Shown piece after piece: positions 1-7,187 of a stretch of DNA of 14,321 nt (positions within the stretch are counted from its first letter, which is position 1; each line of letters begins with the position of its first letter). Both the position numbers and the translations under genes were made by a program. The stretch covers positions 1 to 14,321 of the forward strand of contig CAZHPF010000015.1 of assembly GCA_964534095.1 (NCBI GenBank), written 5' to 3'. The notes below the pieces were generated by a model that worked only from the letters and a program-made list of their open reading frames with translations, had not been told where the DNA came from and made no database searches. This stretch comes from CALMSM01 sp964534095 (GTDB lineage Bacteria; Patescibacteriota; Saccharimonadia; Saccharimonadales; CALMSM01).

Positions 1-226
<226 letters not shown>

Positions 227-373
227 AGAATTTGTCTGCTTAGGTAGAACATCTAGAAATCTAGAATTCTGACTTAAAAAAACAATTCAAAACATTGACG
301 TTGATTTGCACTATATAAGTTTTTAATGACCGTTTTTAGAGACACTTCAATAGAACTCCAAAGACTGGGGTCA

Positions 374-403
374 ATCATACCTCGGCTAGGCGTACTGTGT
401 CAA
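374..403 (-). promoter_or_regulatory. sigma70-type promoter of the rRNA operon
   Basis: On the minus strand a perfect -35 TTGACA (398-403) is followed after 18 nt by -10 TATGAT (374-379). Transcription would start near 367, giving a ~140 nt leader before mature 16S. The -35 box lies only about 33 nt beyond the gyrA stop codon, so the rRNA has its own strong promoter but could also receive read-through from gyrBA. No boxA-type antitermination sequence was recognised in the leader; it does contain two TCTAGA palindromes (about 252-265) near the place where a 16S processing stem would form. Confidence 0.8.
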
Positions 404-436
404 CACTTTTTGTACGATCATGGAGTTTTTACAACA

Positions 437-2971
437 TTACTGCTCAGATGTATCTGTAATTTCTGTCTGCTCCGGCTCTTCTTCGACCTTGTCGACAAGT
501 GCCAGAGACACCACACGATCCCCGTCATTCAAGCGCATAATACGTACCCCTTGGGTAGCACGACCGAGCTCTGGGATATCTTTGAGCCCAAGCCTAATAG
601 TTTGACCATTCTTGCTAATAATAATAATTTCTTGCGTGTCATCGCCACTTAAGGTTTTTACCCCTATTAGCTCGCCTGTCTTTTTGTTGACTACGGCCGA
701 ACGGATACCTACACCTCCACGTTTATGAGAGGTGAATTGGGCTATTTTAGTGCGTTTACCATAGCCTTGGTCGCTAATAACAAAGATACTACTGCCCTCT
801 TCAACAATATCCATACCGATTACCTGGTCGCCGGTGCGCAGTCGTATACCACGTACACCTCGAGATACACGCCCCATAGGTCTTGAATCTTTCTCGTGGA
901 AGCGAATAGCTTGACCTTGCTGAGTAGAGATTACTACTTCGTTGTCGCCATTGGTTATGCGAATCCATTTAAGTTCGTCACCATCATCAAGATTAATAGC
1001 TATCAAGCCAGATTGACGAACGTTCTTATACTGTTCAAATGGTGTCTTCTTAACCACTCCGCGTACAGTACACATCAGCAAATGACCATTGCTTTGTTTA
1101 CTGACATTTATGACTGAGCTAACTGTTTCTTCAGGTTGTAGCTGAAGCAAGTTTACGATTGCAATGCCTTTGGCGCTGAGTTGAGCAGCAGGAACTTCAT
1201 AGGTCTTAATCCTGAAGACACGTCCTTTGTTGGTAAAGAATAGCAAGAAGTCATGTGTTGAGGCATTTACAACATGCTCGATGACGTCTTCTTCTCTAGT
1301 CACCATTCCACGTCGTCCTTTGCCGCCTCGACCCTGCTTCTTATAGTCAGCGATTGGGCTACGTTTTATATAGTTAGCCGATGTAAGTGTCACAACGACT
1401 TGTTCATCCGCGATTAAATCTTCGTCGCTCATCTTGCCTAATTCACTGGGTACAACTTTTGTTCGACGCTCGTCACCGTAGTGTTCTTTGAGCTCTAGTA
1501 GTTCTTTCCTAATAATGGCGAAAACTTTCTTTTCATCTGCCAAAATACTTTCGAGTTTGGCAATGAGCTTTTTAAGTTCAGTTAGTTCTTCTTCAATTTT
1601 ACCGCGCTCTAGGCCGGTAAGCGCTCTCAATTGCATAGCCAAAATAGCCTTGGCTTGGATTTCAGAGAACTTAAACTTTTTAATCAGGTTTTCTTGGGCT
1701 TCTTCAGACGTCTGGCTAGCACGGATTACCTTGATAACTTCCTCGATGTTATCAAGAGCGATTTTATAACCTTCCAGGATATGCGCTCGGTCTTTTGCTT
1801 TACGTAATTCAAACTCTGTACGACGACGAACGACTACTTGGCGGTGCTTGATGTGTTCTTTTAGGATATCTTGTAGCCCTAACACGCGTGGTTGTATACC
1901 ACCGATTAAGGCCATCATATTAAAATGAAAACTGGTCTGAAGAGGTGTTAACTTGTAAAGCTGGTTCAACAACTTCTTAGGGTAAGCGTCTTTTTTAAGA
2001 TCAATCACGATACGAACTTCACCACGAGCAGTCTCGTCACGTAAATCACTAATACCGCCCAGTTTTTTATCTCGTACCAGATCAGCAATTTTAAGAACCA
2101 AGCTTTCTTTGTTTAACCCATAGGGGATTTCCGTAATAATAATCTGGTGTTTGCCTTTTTTAGTCTCACCGATTTCGGCGATACCCCGGGTAACTACACC
2201 ACCACGACCCGTTGCATACGCTGTACGGATAGATTCTTTACCATAAATAACTCCGCCTGTTGGGAAATCAGGTCCTTTAATAAATTCGAGTAAATCATCC
2301 AGAGACGCGTCAGGGTTATCAATCAATGCTACCTCCGCATCCACTAACTCACCGAGATTATGAGGCGGGATATTGGTAGCCATGCCGACAGCAATACCTA
2401 ATTGGCCATTTAGGAGCAGGTTTGGGAGTTTCGCTGGCAGTACTGTAGGTTCAGTAGTGGTATTGTCGTAGTTCTCTCGGAAGTCTACGGTTTCTTTATC
2501 AATATCTGCTAGTGTCTCATCGGCCAAGCGAGCCATTTTGGCTTCGGTATAGCGCATAGCAGCCGGTGGATCTCCGTCCATACTGCCAAAGTTACCTTGA
2601 CCAGTGACTAACGGATAACGCATGGCCCATGGTTGTGCTAACCGAACCATGGCATCGTAAATAGATGAATCGCCATGGGGGTGGTATCTACCCATCACTT
2701 CACCTACCACATTGGCGCTCTTACGGGTTTTGGCGCCACTTCTGAGACCCTTCTCATTCATGCTATACAAAATGCGACGATGAACCGGCTTCATACCATC
2801 TCGTACATCGGGTAGGGCACGGTCAATGATAACGCTCATTGAGTAGCGCAAGTAGCTGTCTTCCATGACATTTTCTACCGTACGGTGCTCAACACTTCGA
2901 GAATGAGTGATCTTTTGTGAGGCTAGGTCAAACTGCGTGTCTTCCGGGGGGGTTACAATATCGTCTTGCAT
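437..2971 (-). CDS. gyrA: DNA gyrase subunit A
   Basis: GyrA, the breakage-reunion subunit of the A2B2 type IIA topoisomerase that introduces negative supercoils. The 844 residues match the usual family length. Visible: quinolone-resistance region HPHGDSSIYD (97-106) with Ser102 and Asp106 at the E. coli Ser83/Asp87 positions, i.e. the sensitive-type residues; catalytic Tyr141 in AAMRYTEAKM; a helical tower/coiled-coil region around 370-500; and the C-terminal beta-pinwheel from about 520 with the GyrA-box QGRGGKG (546-552). The box argues for GyrA and against ParC. The C-terminal tail is acidic (EEEPEQTEITDTSEQ). The ATG follows the gyrB TAG stop after one base (TAGTATG) with only a weak, distant GAAGGA, so translation is probably coupled to gyrB. 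Stop is TAA. Confidence 0.98.
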   Translation of the reverse strand: MQDDIVTPPEDTQFDLASQKITHSRSVEHRTVENVMEDSYLRYSMSVIIDRALPDVRDGMKPVHRRILYSMNEKGLRSGAKTRKSANVVGEVMGRYHPHGDSSIYDAMVRLAQPWAMRYPLVTGQGNFGSMDGDPPAAMRYTEAKMARLADETLADIDKETVDFRENYDNTTTEPTVLPAKLPNLLLNGQLGIAVGMATNIPPHNLGELVDAEVALIDNPDASLDDLLEFIKGPDFPTGGVIYGKESIRTAYATGRGGVVTRGIAEIGETKKGKHQIIITEIPYGLNKESLVLKIADLVRDKKLGGISDLRDETARGEVRIVIDLKKDAYPKKLLNQLYKLTPLQTSFHFNMMALIGGIQPRVLGLQDILKEHIKHRQVVVRRRTEFELRKAKDRAHILEGYKIALDNIEEVIKVIRASQTSEEAQENLIKKFKFSEIQAKAILAMQLRALTGLERGKIEEELTELKKLIAKLESILADEKKVFAIIRKELLELKEHYGDERRTKVVPSELGKMSDEDLIADEQVVVTLTSANYIKRSPIADYKKQGRGGKGRRGMVTREEDVIEHVVNASTHDFLLFFTNKGRVFRIKTYEVPAAQLSAKGIAIVNLLQLQPEETVSSVINVSKQSNGHLLMCTVRGVVKKTPFEQYKNVRQSGLIAINLDDGDELKWIRITNGDNEVVISTQQGQAIRFHEKDSRPMGRVSRGVRGIRLRTGDQVIGMDIVEEGSSIFVISDQGYGKRTKIAQFTSHKRGGVGIRSAVVNKKTGELIGVKTLSGDDTQEIIIISKNGQTIRLGLKDIPELGRATQGVRIMRLNDGDRVVSLALVDKVEEEPEQTEITDTSEQ

Positions 2972-2972
2972 A

Positions 2973-4937
2973 CTAAATATCCAAATCCTTCACAAATTTT
3001 GCATTAGCCTGTATAAAGTTTTTACGTAATTCCACTTCGGTACCCATGAGTTTATTAAAAATTGCATCAGCTTTTTCGGCATCATCAACTTTAACTTGCA
3101 CCAAGACTCGCTTCTCGGGATTCATGGTTGTTTCAAACAACTGGGCGGCATCCATTTCACCAAGACCTTTATATCGCTTTTGTTCGGTAAACCCAGCCTG
3201 ACGGAGCCTATCATCATCTACATTGATAACCGAACCTGCCTTTTTGCGCGCAGTAATTGTTTCGCCCAACACTGTGTCTAGCTCAGCTTCATCATAGATA
3301 AAGACATTGTCTTTCTTCCCTGTTGTTACCAGTTCAAAAAGTGGCGGCTTTGCCAAATACAAGTGCCCCCCATCCACAACTGGCTTCATGAAACGGAAAA
3401 AGAAAGTCATTAGAAGTGTACTAATATGGCTCCCGTCAACATCTGCATCTGTCATAATAATAATTCGATCGTAACGAAGCCCCGCTACATCAAACGAATC
3501 TTCAATCCCCACTCCCAGTGCTTTTATAAGACTTACTATCTCATTATTAGCAAGCATTTTATCAAGTCGAGCCCGCTCAACGTTTAAGACTTTACCCCTT
3601 AGGGGCAAAATAGCTTGGCTCTTGCTGTCGCGACCAGATTTTGCCGACCCGCCTGCCGAATCTCCCTCCACCAAATAGAGTTCTGAATCTTTAGGATCTT
3701 TATTGGAGCAATCTGCTAGCTTGCCGGGCATGCTTGCTCCCTCAAGGACACCTTTACGCAAAATATTATCACGAGCTGCACGAGCTGCTTTTCGAGCCCT
3801 GGCAGCAAGGAGAGCTTTGCCAACAATCTTTTTAGCAACTCCTGGATGTTCTTCAAGATAATAGTTTAAATATTCTGCGAGTACTTGCTCTACATATCCT
3901 CTTATTTCTGGATTACCTAGCTTATTCTTGGTCTGACCTTCAAACTGAGGATCAGGTAACTTAACCAAAATAACTGCAGTTAAGCCTTCTCGGGTATCTT
4001 CACCGCTTAAATTTTCTTCTTTTTCTTTAAGAAGGCCGTTTTTGCGAGCGTAATCATTGATGACACGTGTAAGAGCTGCACGAAATCCTGTTAAGTGGGT
4101 GCCACCATCTGGGTTAAACACGTTATTGGCAAATGCTTTAATGACTTCGTTATAAGCATCCGTATATTGCAGCGCTATCTCAACTTGAACATCGTTAGTG
4201 GTTTTATCAACATAAAAAATATCTTCATCGACAACATCTTTACCATGATTTAAATGCTTAACATACGACTGAATCCCGCCTTCAAAATAAAACCCGTATC
4301 GTCTGCCGGTAGCCTCATCTTCGATGTTTGTTCTTACGCCTTTCGTAAGGTACGCCGCGTGACGCAATCGGTCTAATACAGTGTCGTAATTGATACCAGT
4401 GGTCTCAAAAATAGTTTCATCAGGGTAAAAAGTAATCTCTGTTCCTGTTTTTGTAGTTTTTCCCACAACCTTTAAGTCAGCTTGTGGGGCTCCCCTATTG
4501 TAGTGTTGTTCATATATTTTGCCCTCACGGAAAATTCTAACAATGAGTCGCGTCGACAAAGCATTCACGACGCTTGATCCCACTCCGTGCAGTCCTCCAG
4601 AAACTTTATACCCGCCGCCGCCAAACTTTCCACCTGCATGAAGGACAGTCAGCACCGTTTCGACAGTACTTTTCCCGGTTTTCGGGTGGATATCAGTCGG
4701 GATGCCTCGACCATTATCTGTTATCACTACACCCCCATCGGCAAGCAATTTTACGGATACTTCGTCAGCATAGCCGGCCAGTGCTTCATCAATTCCGTTA
4801 TCAACAATTTCCCACACCAGGTGATGTAGCCCTTCAACGCCCGTACCACCAATATACATACCTGGGCGTTTACGAACTGGTTCTAGACCCTCTAATACCT
4901 GGATTTGATCAGATGAATAATCCTTCTGTTTAGCCAA
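2973..4937 (-). CDS. gyrB: DNA gyrase subunit B
   Basis: GyrB, the ATPase subunit of gyrase, 654 residues, the short form without the enterobacterial C-terminal insert. Residues from the TTG start: GHKL ATPase with catalytic Glu43 and Asn47 (WEIVDNG), DNGRG (74-78), GLHGVGSS (115-122), and the QTK loop (335-337); Toprim domain with EGDSAGGSA (424-432), PLRGK, and metal-binding DADVDG (497-502); and KRYKGLGEM (587-595) near the C-terminus. The frame is open up to 5033, but the start is placed at TTG 4937. An AGAGG Shine-Dalgarno sits 8 nt before it, the protein then begins MAKQKDYSS as usual for GyrB, and the promoter (-10 at 4981-4986) lies inside the would-be extension. Stop TAG; gyrA begins 1 nt later. 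Confidence 0.97.
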   Translation of the reverse strand: MAKQKDYSSDQIQVLEGLEPVRKRPGMYIGGTGVEGLHHLVWEIVDNGIDEALAGYADEVSVKLLADGGVVITDNGRGIPTDIHPKTGKSTVETVLTVLHAGGKFGGGGYKVSGGLHGVGSSVVNALSTRLIVRIFREGKIYEQHYNRGAPQADLKVVGKTTKTGTEITFYPDETIFETTGINYDTVLDRLRHAAYLTKGVRTNIEDEATGRRYGFYFEGGIQSYVKHLNHGKDVVDEDIFYVDKTTNDVQVEIALQYTDAYNEVIKAFANNVFNPDGGTHLTGFRAALTRVINDYARKNGLLKEKEENLSGEDTREGLTAVILVKLPDPQFEGQTKNKLGNPEIRGYVEQVLAEYLNYYLEEHPGVAKKIVGKALLAARARKAARAARDNILRKGVLEGASMPGKLADCSNKDPKDSELYLVEGDSAGGSAKSGRDSKSQAILPLRGKVLNVERARLDKMLANNEIVSLIKALGVGIEDSFDVAGLRYDRIIIMTDADVDGSHISTLLMTFFFRFMKPVVDGGHLYLAKPPLFELVTTGKKDNVFIYDEAELDTVLGETITARKKAGSVINVDDDRLRQAGFTEQKRYKGLGEMDAAQLFETTMNPEKRVLVQVKVDDAEKADAIFNKLMGTEVELRKNFIQANAKFVKDLDI

Positions 4938-4980
4938 TGTTTCACCCTCTTTGCTTCTTAGTTTCTCAACCTTACCTACT

Positions 4981-5009
4981 AGTATAGCCAATCTTTCGCT
5001 ACAAAACAA
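4981..5009 (-). promoter_or_regulatory. Promoter of gyrBA
   Basis: On the minus strand TTGTTT (5004-5009), a 17-nt spacer, then TATACT (4981-4986). The start of transcription would fall near 4974, leaving a ~37 nt leader before the TTG codon at 4937. This placement also decides the gyrB start. It faces away from the divergent gene that starts at 5082. Confidence 0.6.
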
Positions 5010-5019
5010 GAGAAAACCC

Positions 5020-5050
5020 TTGCGTGAACACATGAATTTGTGATTAAATA
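5020..5050 (+). promoter_or_regulatory. Possible promoter of the surface-protein gene
   Basis: TTGCGT (5020-5025) and TTAAAT or TAAATA (5044-5050) at 18-19 nt spacing form a moderate match to a sigma70 promoter in the 140-nt divergent gap between gyrB and this gene. The -10 element is only a 4/6 match, so this is tentative. Confidence 0.3.
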
Positions 5051-5081
5051 AACGTAAGCGATTCGCTGAATAAAAGGAAAA

Positions 5082-6599
5082 ATGATGTTCAAAAAACTAC
5101 TCAGTAACCTCCCGTTTAACCCCAGTCTGGTTAAACAAGTCTCCTTTTACTCAAAACGGATGAAACGAGAAACCAGCGTACGCCGTCTAAGTGTTGTCTT
5201 TATTGTCTTAACTATGTTTATTCAGTTTATCTCTGTGATATCTCCTGCCCAACCAAGCCTTGCTTCGTCCTCAAATGATATCATTTCTGGTGGTATTCGC
5301 TCTAGGCAAGATGCCGTAAATTGGTGTAATTCAAACTCTGAGATACGAAATCTCTATAGTCATTTTGGCGTGAGCTGTAGCGCAATTGCAAACTCTCAAA
5401 AAGTAAGACGCAACACTAAAGACTACGGCGACCAGATGTTTTCTCTAGGACGACTTGCGTATGGGAAAAGAGGAGAGACGGAAGTAAAAGTCGGCACCAA
5501 ATCATACTACGCACGTTACGTTTCAAGTTGGGGAACCTATAATTTTGATGCGCTTGAAGGAACCCGAAGTAATGGGCAGAAATTTCTTATTATGTTCGAC
5601 TGCGGCAATATTATTGTCATCGGGAAACCCAGTCCTCCGCGTATTGACTATTGTTGGTTAATCCCAGGTATACAGACTAGCCGCGCTCAGTGTGATGTGT
5701 GCCCGCGGGTGCCTGGTGAGCAGTTATGGGCATCGGAGTGTGATGTGTGTCCAACTACGCCAGGCGAGCAGTCTTCACGCACTCAGTGTGATGTGTGTCC
5801 CGAAATTGGAGGATTCCAGGCCAGCGGGACTACGTGCGACGCCTGTCCAGATAAAGCCGGTAAGCAACTTAGCTGGGCAGAATGTGATGTGTGTCCCGAC
5901 CGCCAAGGTGTTCAGACTAAGCAATCCGAGTGTGATGTGTGCCCTTCAATCCTCGGCATACAATCAAACACCAGTGAATGCCGCTCATGCGAACAGTCAA
6001 AAGATGAAACAGACACATCAGTCTGTATGGAACTCCATAAAAACGCTGCCAATGACACCCAAAATGTTTCAAGCGCGGATGGTACGCTGGCCAAGGCAGG
6101 TGATGTCATAACCTATACCCTACAAGCCAAAAATACTGGTAAGGCAACCGTAGGTAGTTTTCAAATAGAAGAAGATATTGGGGATCTTCTTGACTATGCC
6201 GATGTTACTGATTTACACGGCGGCACATTAAATGCGACGACAAACACGGTGAAATGGCCTGCAGGTTCAGTAGCTGCCGGAGCAAGCATGGAGCAAAAAC
6301 TAACAGTTAAAATTAAAGATCCGATACCTCAAACTCCTGTATCGGCCTCTAATCCTGGGACTTTTGATCTTACCATGACTAACGTTTATGGTAATGCGAT
6401 AAACATTAAGCTGCCTCCCAGCGTAATTAAGACCACTGAACAAATTACCTCTACACTTCCAAATACCGGTCCCGGTACTAGCCTCGTTATCGGCTTTATA
6501 GTTTCTGCTGGCCTGGTTTACTTTTTCGCCAGAAGCCGATTACTTGTTACTGAACTTGATATAGTACGCACAGAATATACAGCTGCAGGAGGAATCTAA
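5082..6599 (+). CDS. Cys-repeat DUF11 surface protein with LPxTG-type sorting signal
   Basis: Predicted exported, wall- or membrane-anchored protein of 505 residues. A long basic N-terminus (1-36) precedes a hydrophobic signal segment (about 37-54) with likely cleavage after PSLA (61). Residues ~62-190 form a region with DYGDQMFSLGRLAYGKRGE and FLIMFDCGNIIVIGKPSPP, resembling surface proteins I associate with Saccharibacteria (recollection). Residues 204-299 are six exact 16-residue Cys repeats, CDxCPxxxGxQ plus five residues. Residues ~325-435 match a DUF11-type beta domain (AGDVITYTLQAKNTG). LPNTG (459-463), a membrane helix (~467-484) and RSR form a sorting signal, followed by an unusual further ~20-residue tail. 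AAGGA lies 3 nt before ATG 5082 but 6 nt before ATG 5085, so the second Met may be the true start. The function is unknown; an adhesin or cell-surface stalk is a guess. Confidence 0.85.
   Translation: MMFKKLLSNLPFNPSLVKQVSFYSKRMKRETSVRRLSVVFIVLTMFIQFISVISPAQPSLASSSNDIISGGIRSRQDAVNWCNSNSEIRNLYSHFGVSCSAIANSQKVRRNTKDYGDQMFSLGRLAYGKRGETEVKVGTKSYYARYVSSWGTYNFDALEGTRSNGQKFLIMFDCGNIIVIGKPSPPRIDYCWLIPGIQTSRAQCDVCPRVPGEQLWASECDVCPTTPGEQSSRTQCDVCPEIGGFQASGTTCDACPDKAGKQLSWAECDVCPDRQGVQTKQSECDVCPSILGIQSNTSECRSCEQSKDETDTSVCMELHKNAANDTQNVSSADGTLAKAGDVITYTLQAKNTGKATVGSFQIEEDIGDLLDYADVTDLHGGTLNATTNTVKWPAGSVAAGASMEQKLTVKIKDPIPQTPVSASNPGTFDLTMTNVYGNAINIKLPPSVIKTTEQITSTLPNTGPGTSLVIGFIVSAGLVYFFARSRLLVTELDIVRTEYTAAGGI
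5691..5978 (+). repeat. Six in-frame 48-bp tandem repeats (16-residue Cys repeat)
   Basis: Units begin at 5691, 5739, 5787, 5835, 5883 and 5931, each exactly 48 bp. Five of six start with the same bases TGTGATGTGTG followed by T or C and CC; the fourth is diverged (TGCGACGCCTGTCC). Each unit encodes CDxCP-x3-G-x-Q-x5. A degenerate unit precedes (YCWLIPGIQ) and another follows (CRSC from 5979). The bases are more alike at the CDVCP codons than elsewhere, suggesting duplication or gene conversion within the gene. Confidence 0.95.
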
Positions 6600-6601
6600 A
6601 C

Positions 6602-7183
6602 ATGGCCGAACAATTACATTCCCACGATAAACATACCGGCATCTCTCACGAACAACTTATCAGCAAAGAACAACAAAAACACAATCAAGAACTAGCCATA
6701 GAAAAAGCCCGTAAGGCTCTTAAGCAACATGAACAACAAGATCACCGTCAGATAGCAAAAGAAGTAACCCAACATGCCAAAGAAACCACTCGCCAAGCTT
6801 TTGATACCCCCTCCGGAGAACGTGATAATGATGCTGCTTTACCTGGCATTCAACAGTCAATTAAAAATAAAGCATACTACCGAGAACTGAATAAAATTCA
6901 GACGAAACTTTCTGGCACAAGCCGAAAATTCAGTAAAATTATCCATAATAAAACCATTGAATCGGTAAGCAATATTGGAGCACAGAGCGTAGCTCGACCC
7001 TCTGGAGTACTAGGGGGAAGTATTGTGGCTTGTATTGGTAGCTTCGTTACTTACTACATGGCTAGGCATTATGGCTTTCGTTATAACTACCTGTTACTTT
7101 TTCTTCTGTTTGTTGCTGGGTTTTTACTCGGAGGTATTTTAGAGTTTTGTATTTGGTTAGCGCTCGGTCGACGACGTCGTTAA
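6602..7183 (+). CDS. Small membrane protein, unknown function, coupled to the surface-protein gene
   Basis: 193 residues, not recognised. Residues 1-70 are very hydrophilic, rich in Gln, His, Glu and Lys, and likely helical or coiled coil (KEQQKHNQELAIEKARKALK). Residues 80-130 are basic (KNKAYYRELNKIQTKLSG). Two hydrophobic helices follow (~135-154 and ~162-187), ending in a positively charged GRRRR tail, so a cytoplasmic N-domain with a hairpin membrane anchor is the simplest topology. The start is strongly supported: AGGAGGA (6587-6593) lies 8 nt before ATG, and the upstream gene stops 2 nt before it, so the two genes form one transcript. The context suggests a role linked to the surface protein, such as anchoring or export, but nothing in the sequence proves it. 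The gene ends 4 nt from the convergent ATPase gene. Confidence 0.8.
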   Translation: MAEQLHSHDKHTGISHEQLISKEQQKHNQELAIEKARKALKQHEQQDHRQIAKEVTQHAKETTRQAFDTPSGERDNDAALPGIQQSIKNKAYYRELNKIQTKLSGTSRKFSKIIHNKTIESVSNIGAQSVARPSGVLGGSIVACIGSFVTYYMARHYGFRYNYLLLFLLFVAGFLLGGILEFCIWLALGRRRR

Positions 7184-7187
7184 GAGC

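Noticed and set aside
4574..4933. Open frame of 119 codons on the plus strand opposite gyrB
   Set aside because: It is antisense to the conserved ATPase domain of gyrB, has no ribosome site and no recognisable protein.
437..4937. Topoisomerase IV (parC/parE) instead of gyrase
   Set aside because: The A subunit carries a GyrA-box (QGRGGKG) and a full C-terminal pinwheel, so gyrase fits better.
4938..5033. Longer gyrB with 32 extra N-terminal residues starting at ATG 5033
   Set aside because: The promoter of gyrB lies within this stretch, the extension does not look like a GyrB N-terminus, and the TTG at 4937 has a good Shine-Dalgarno.
5691..5978. CRISPR-like or noncoding tandem repeat
   Set aside because: Units are directly adjacent without spacers, keep the reading frame, and encode a regular Cys motif; this is a protein repeat.
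5692..6111. Overlapping 139-codon frame inside the surface-protein gene
   Set aside because: It is a shadow produced by the 48-bp repeats; the real frame has a signal peptide, DUF11 domain and sorting signal.
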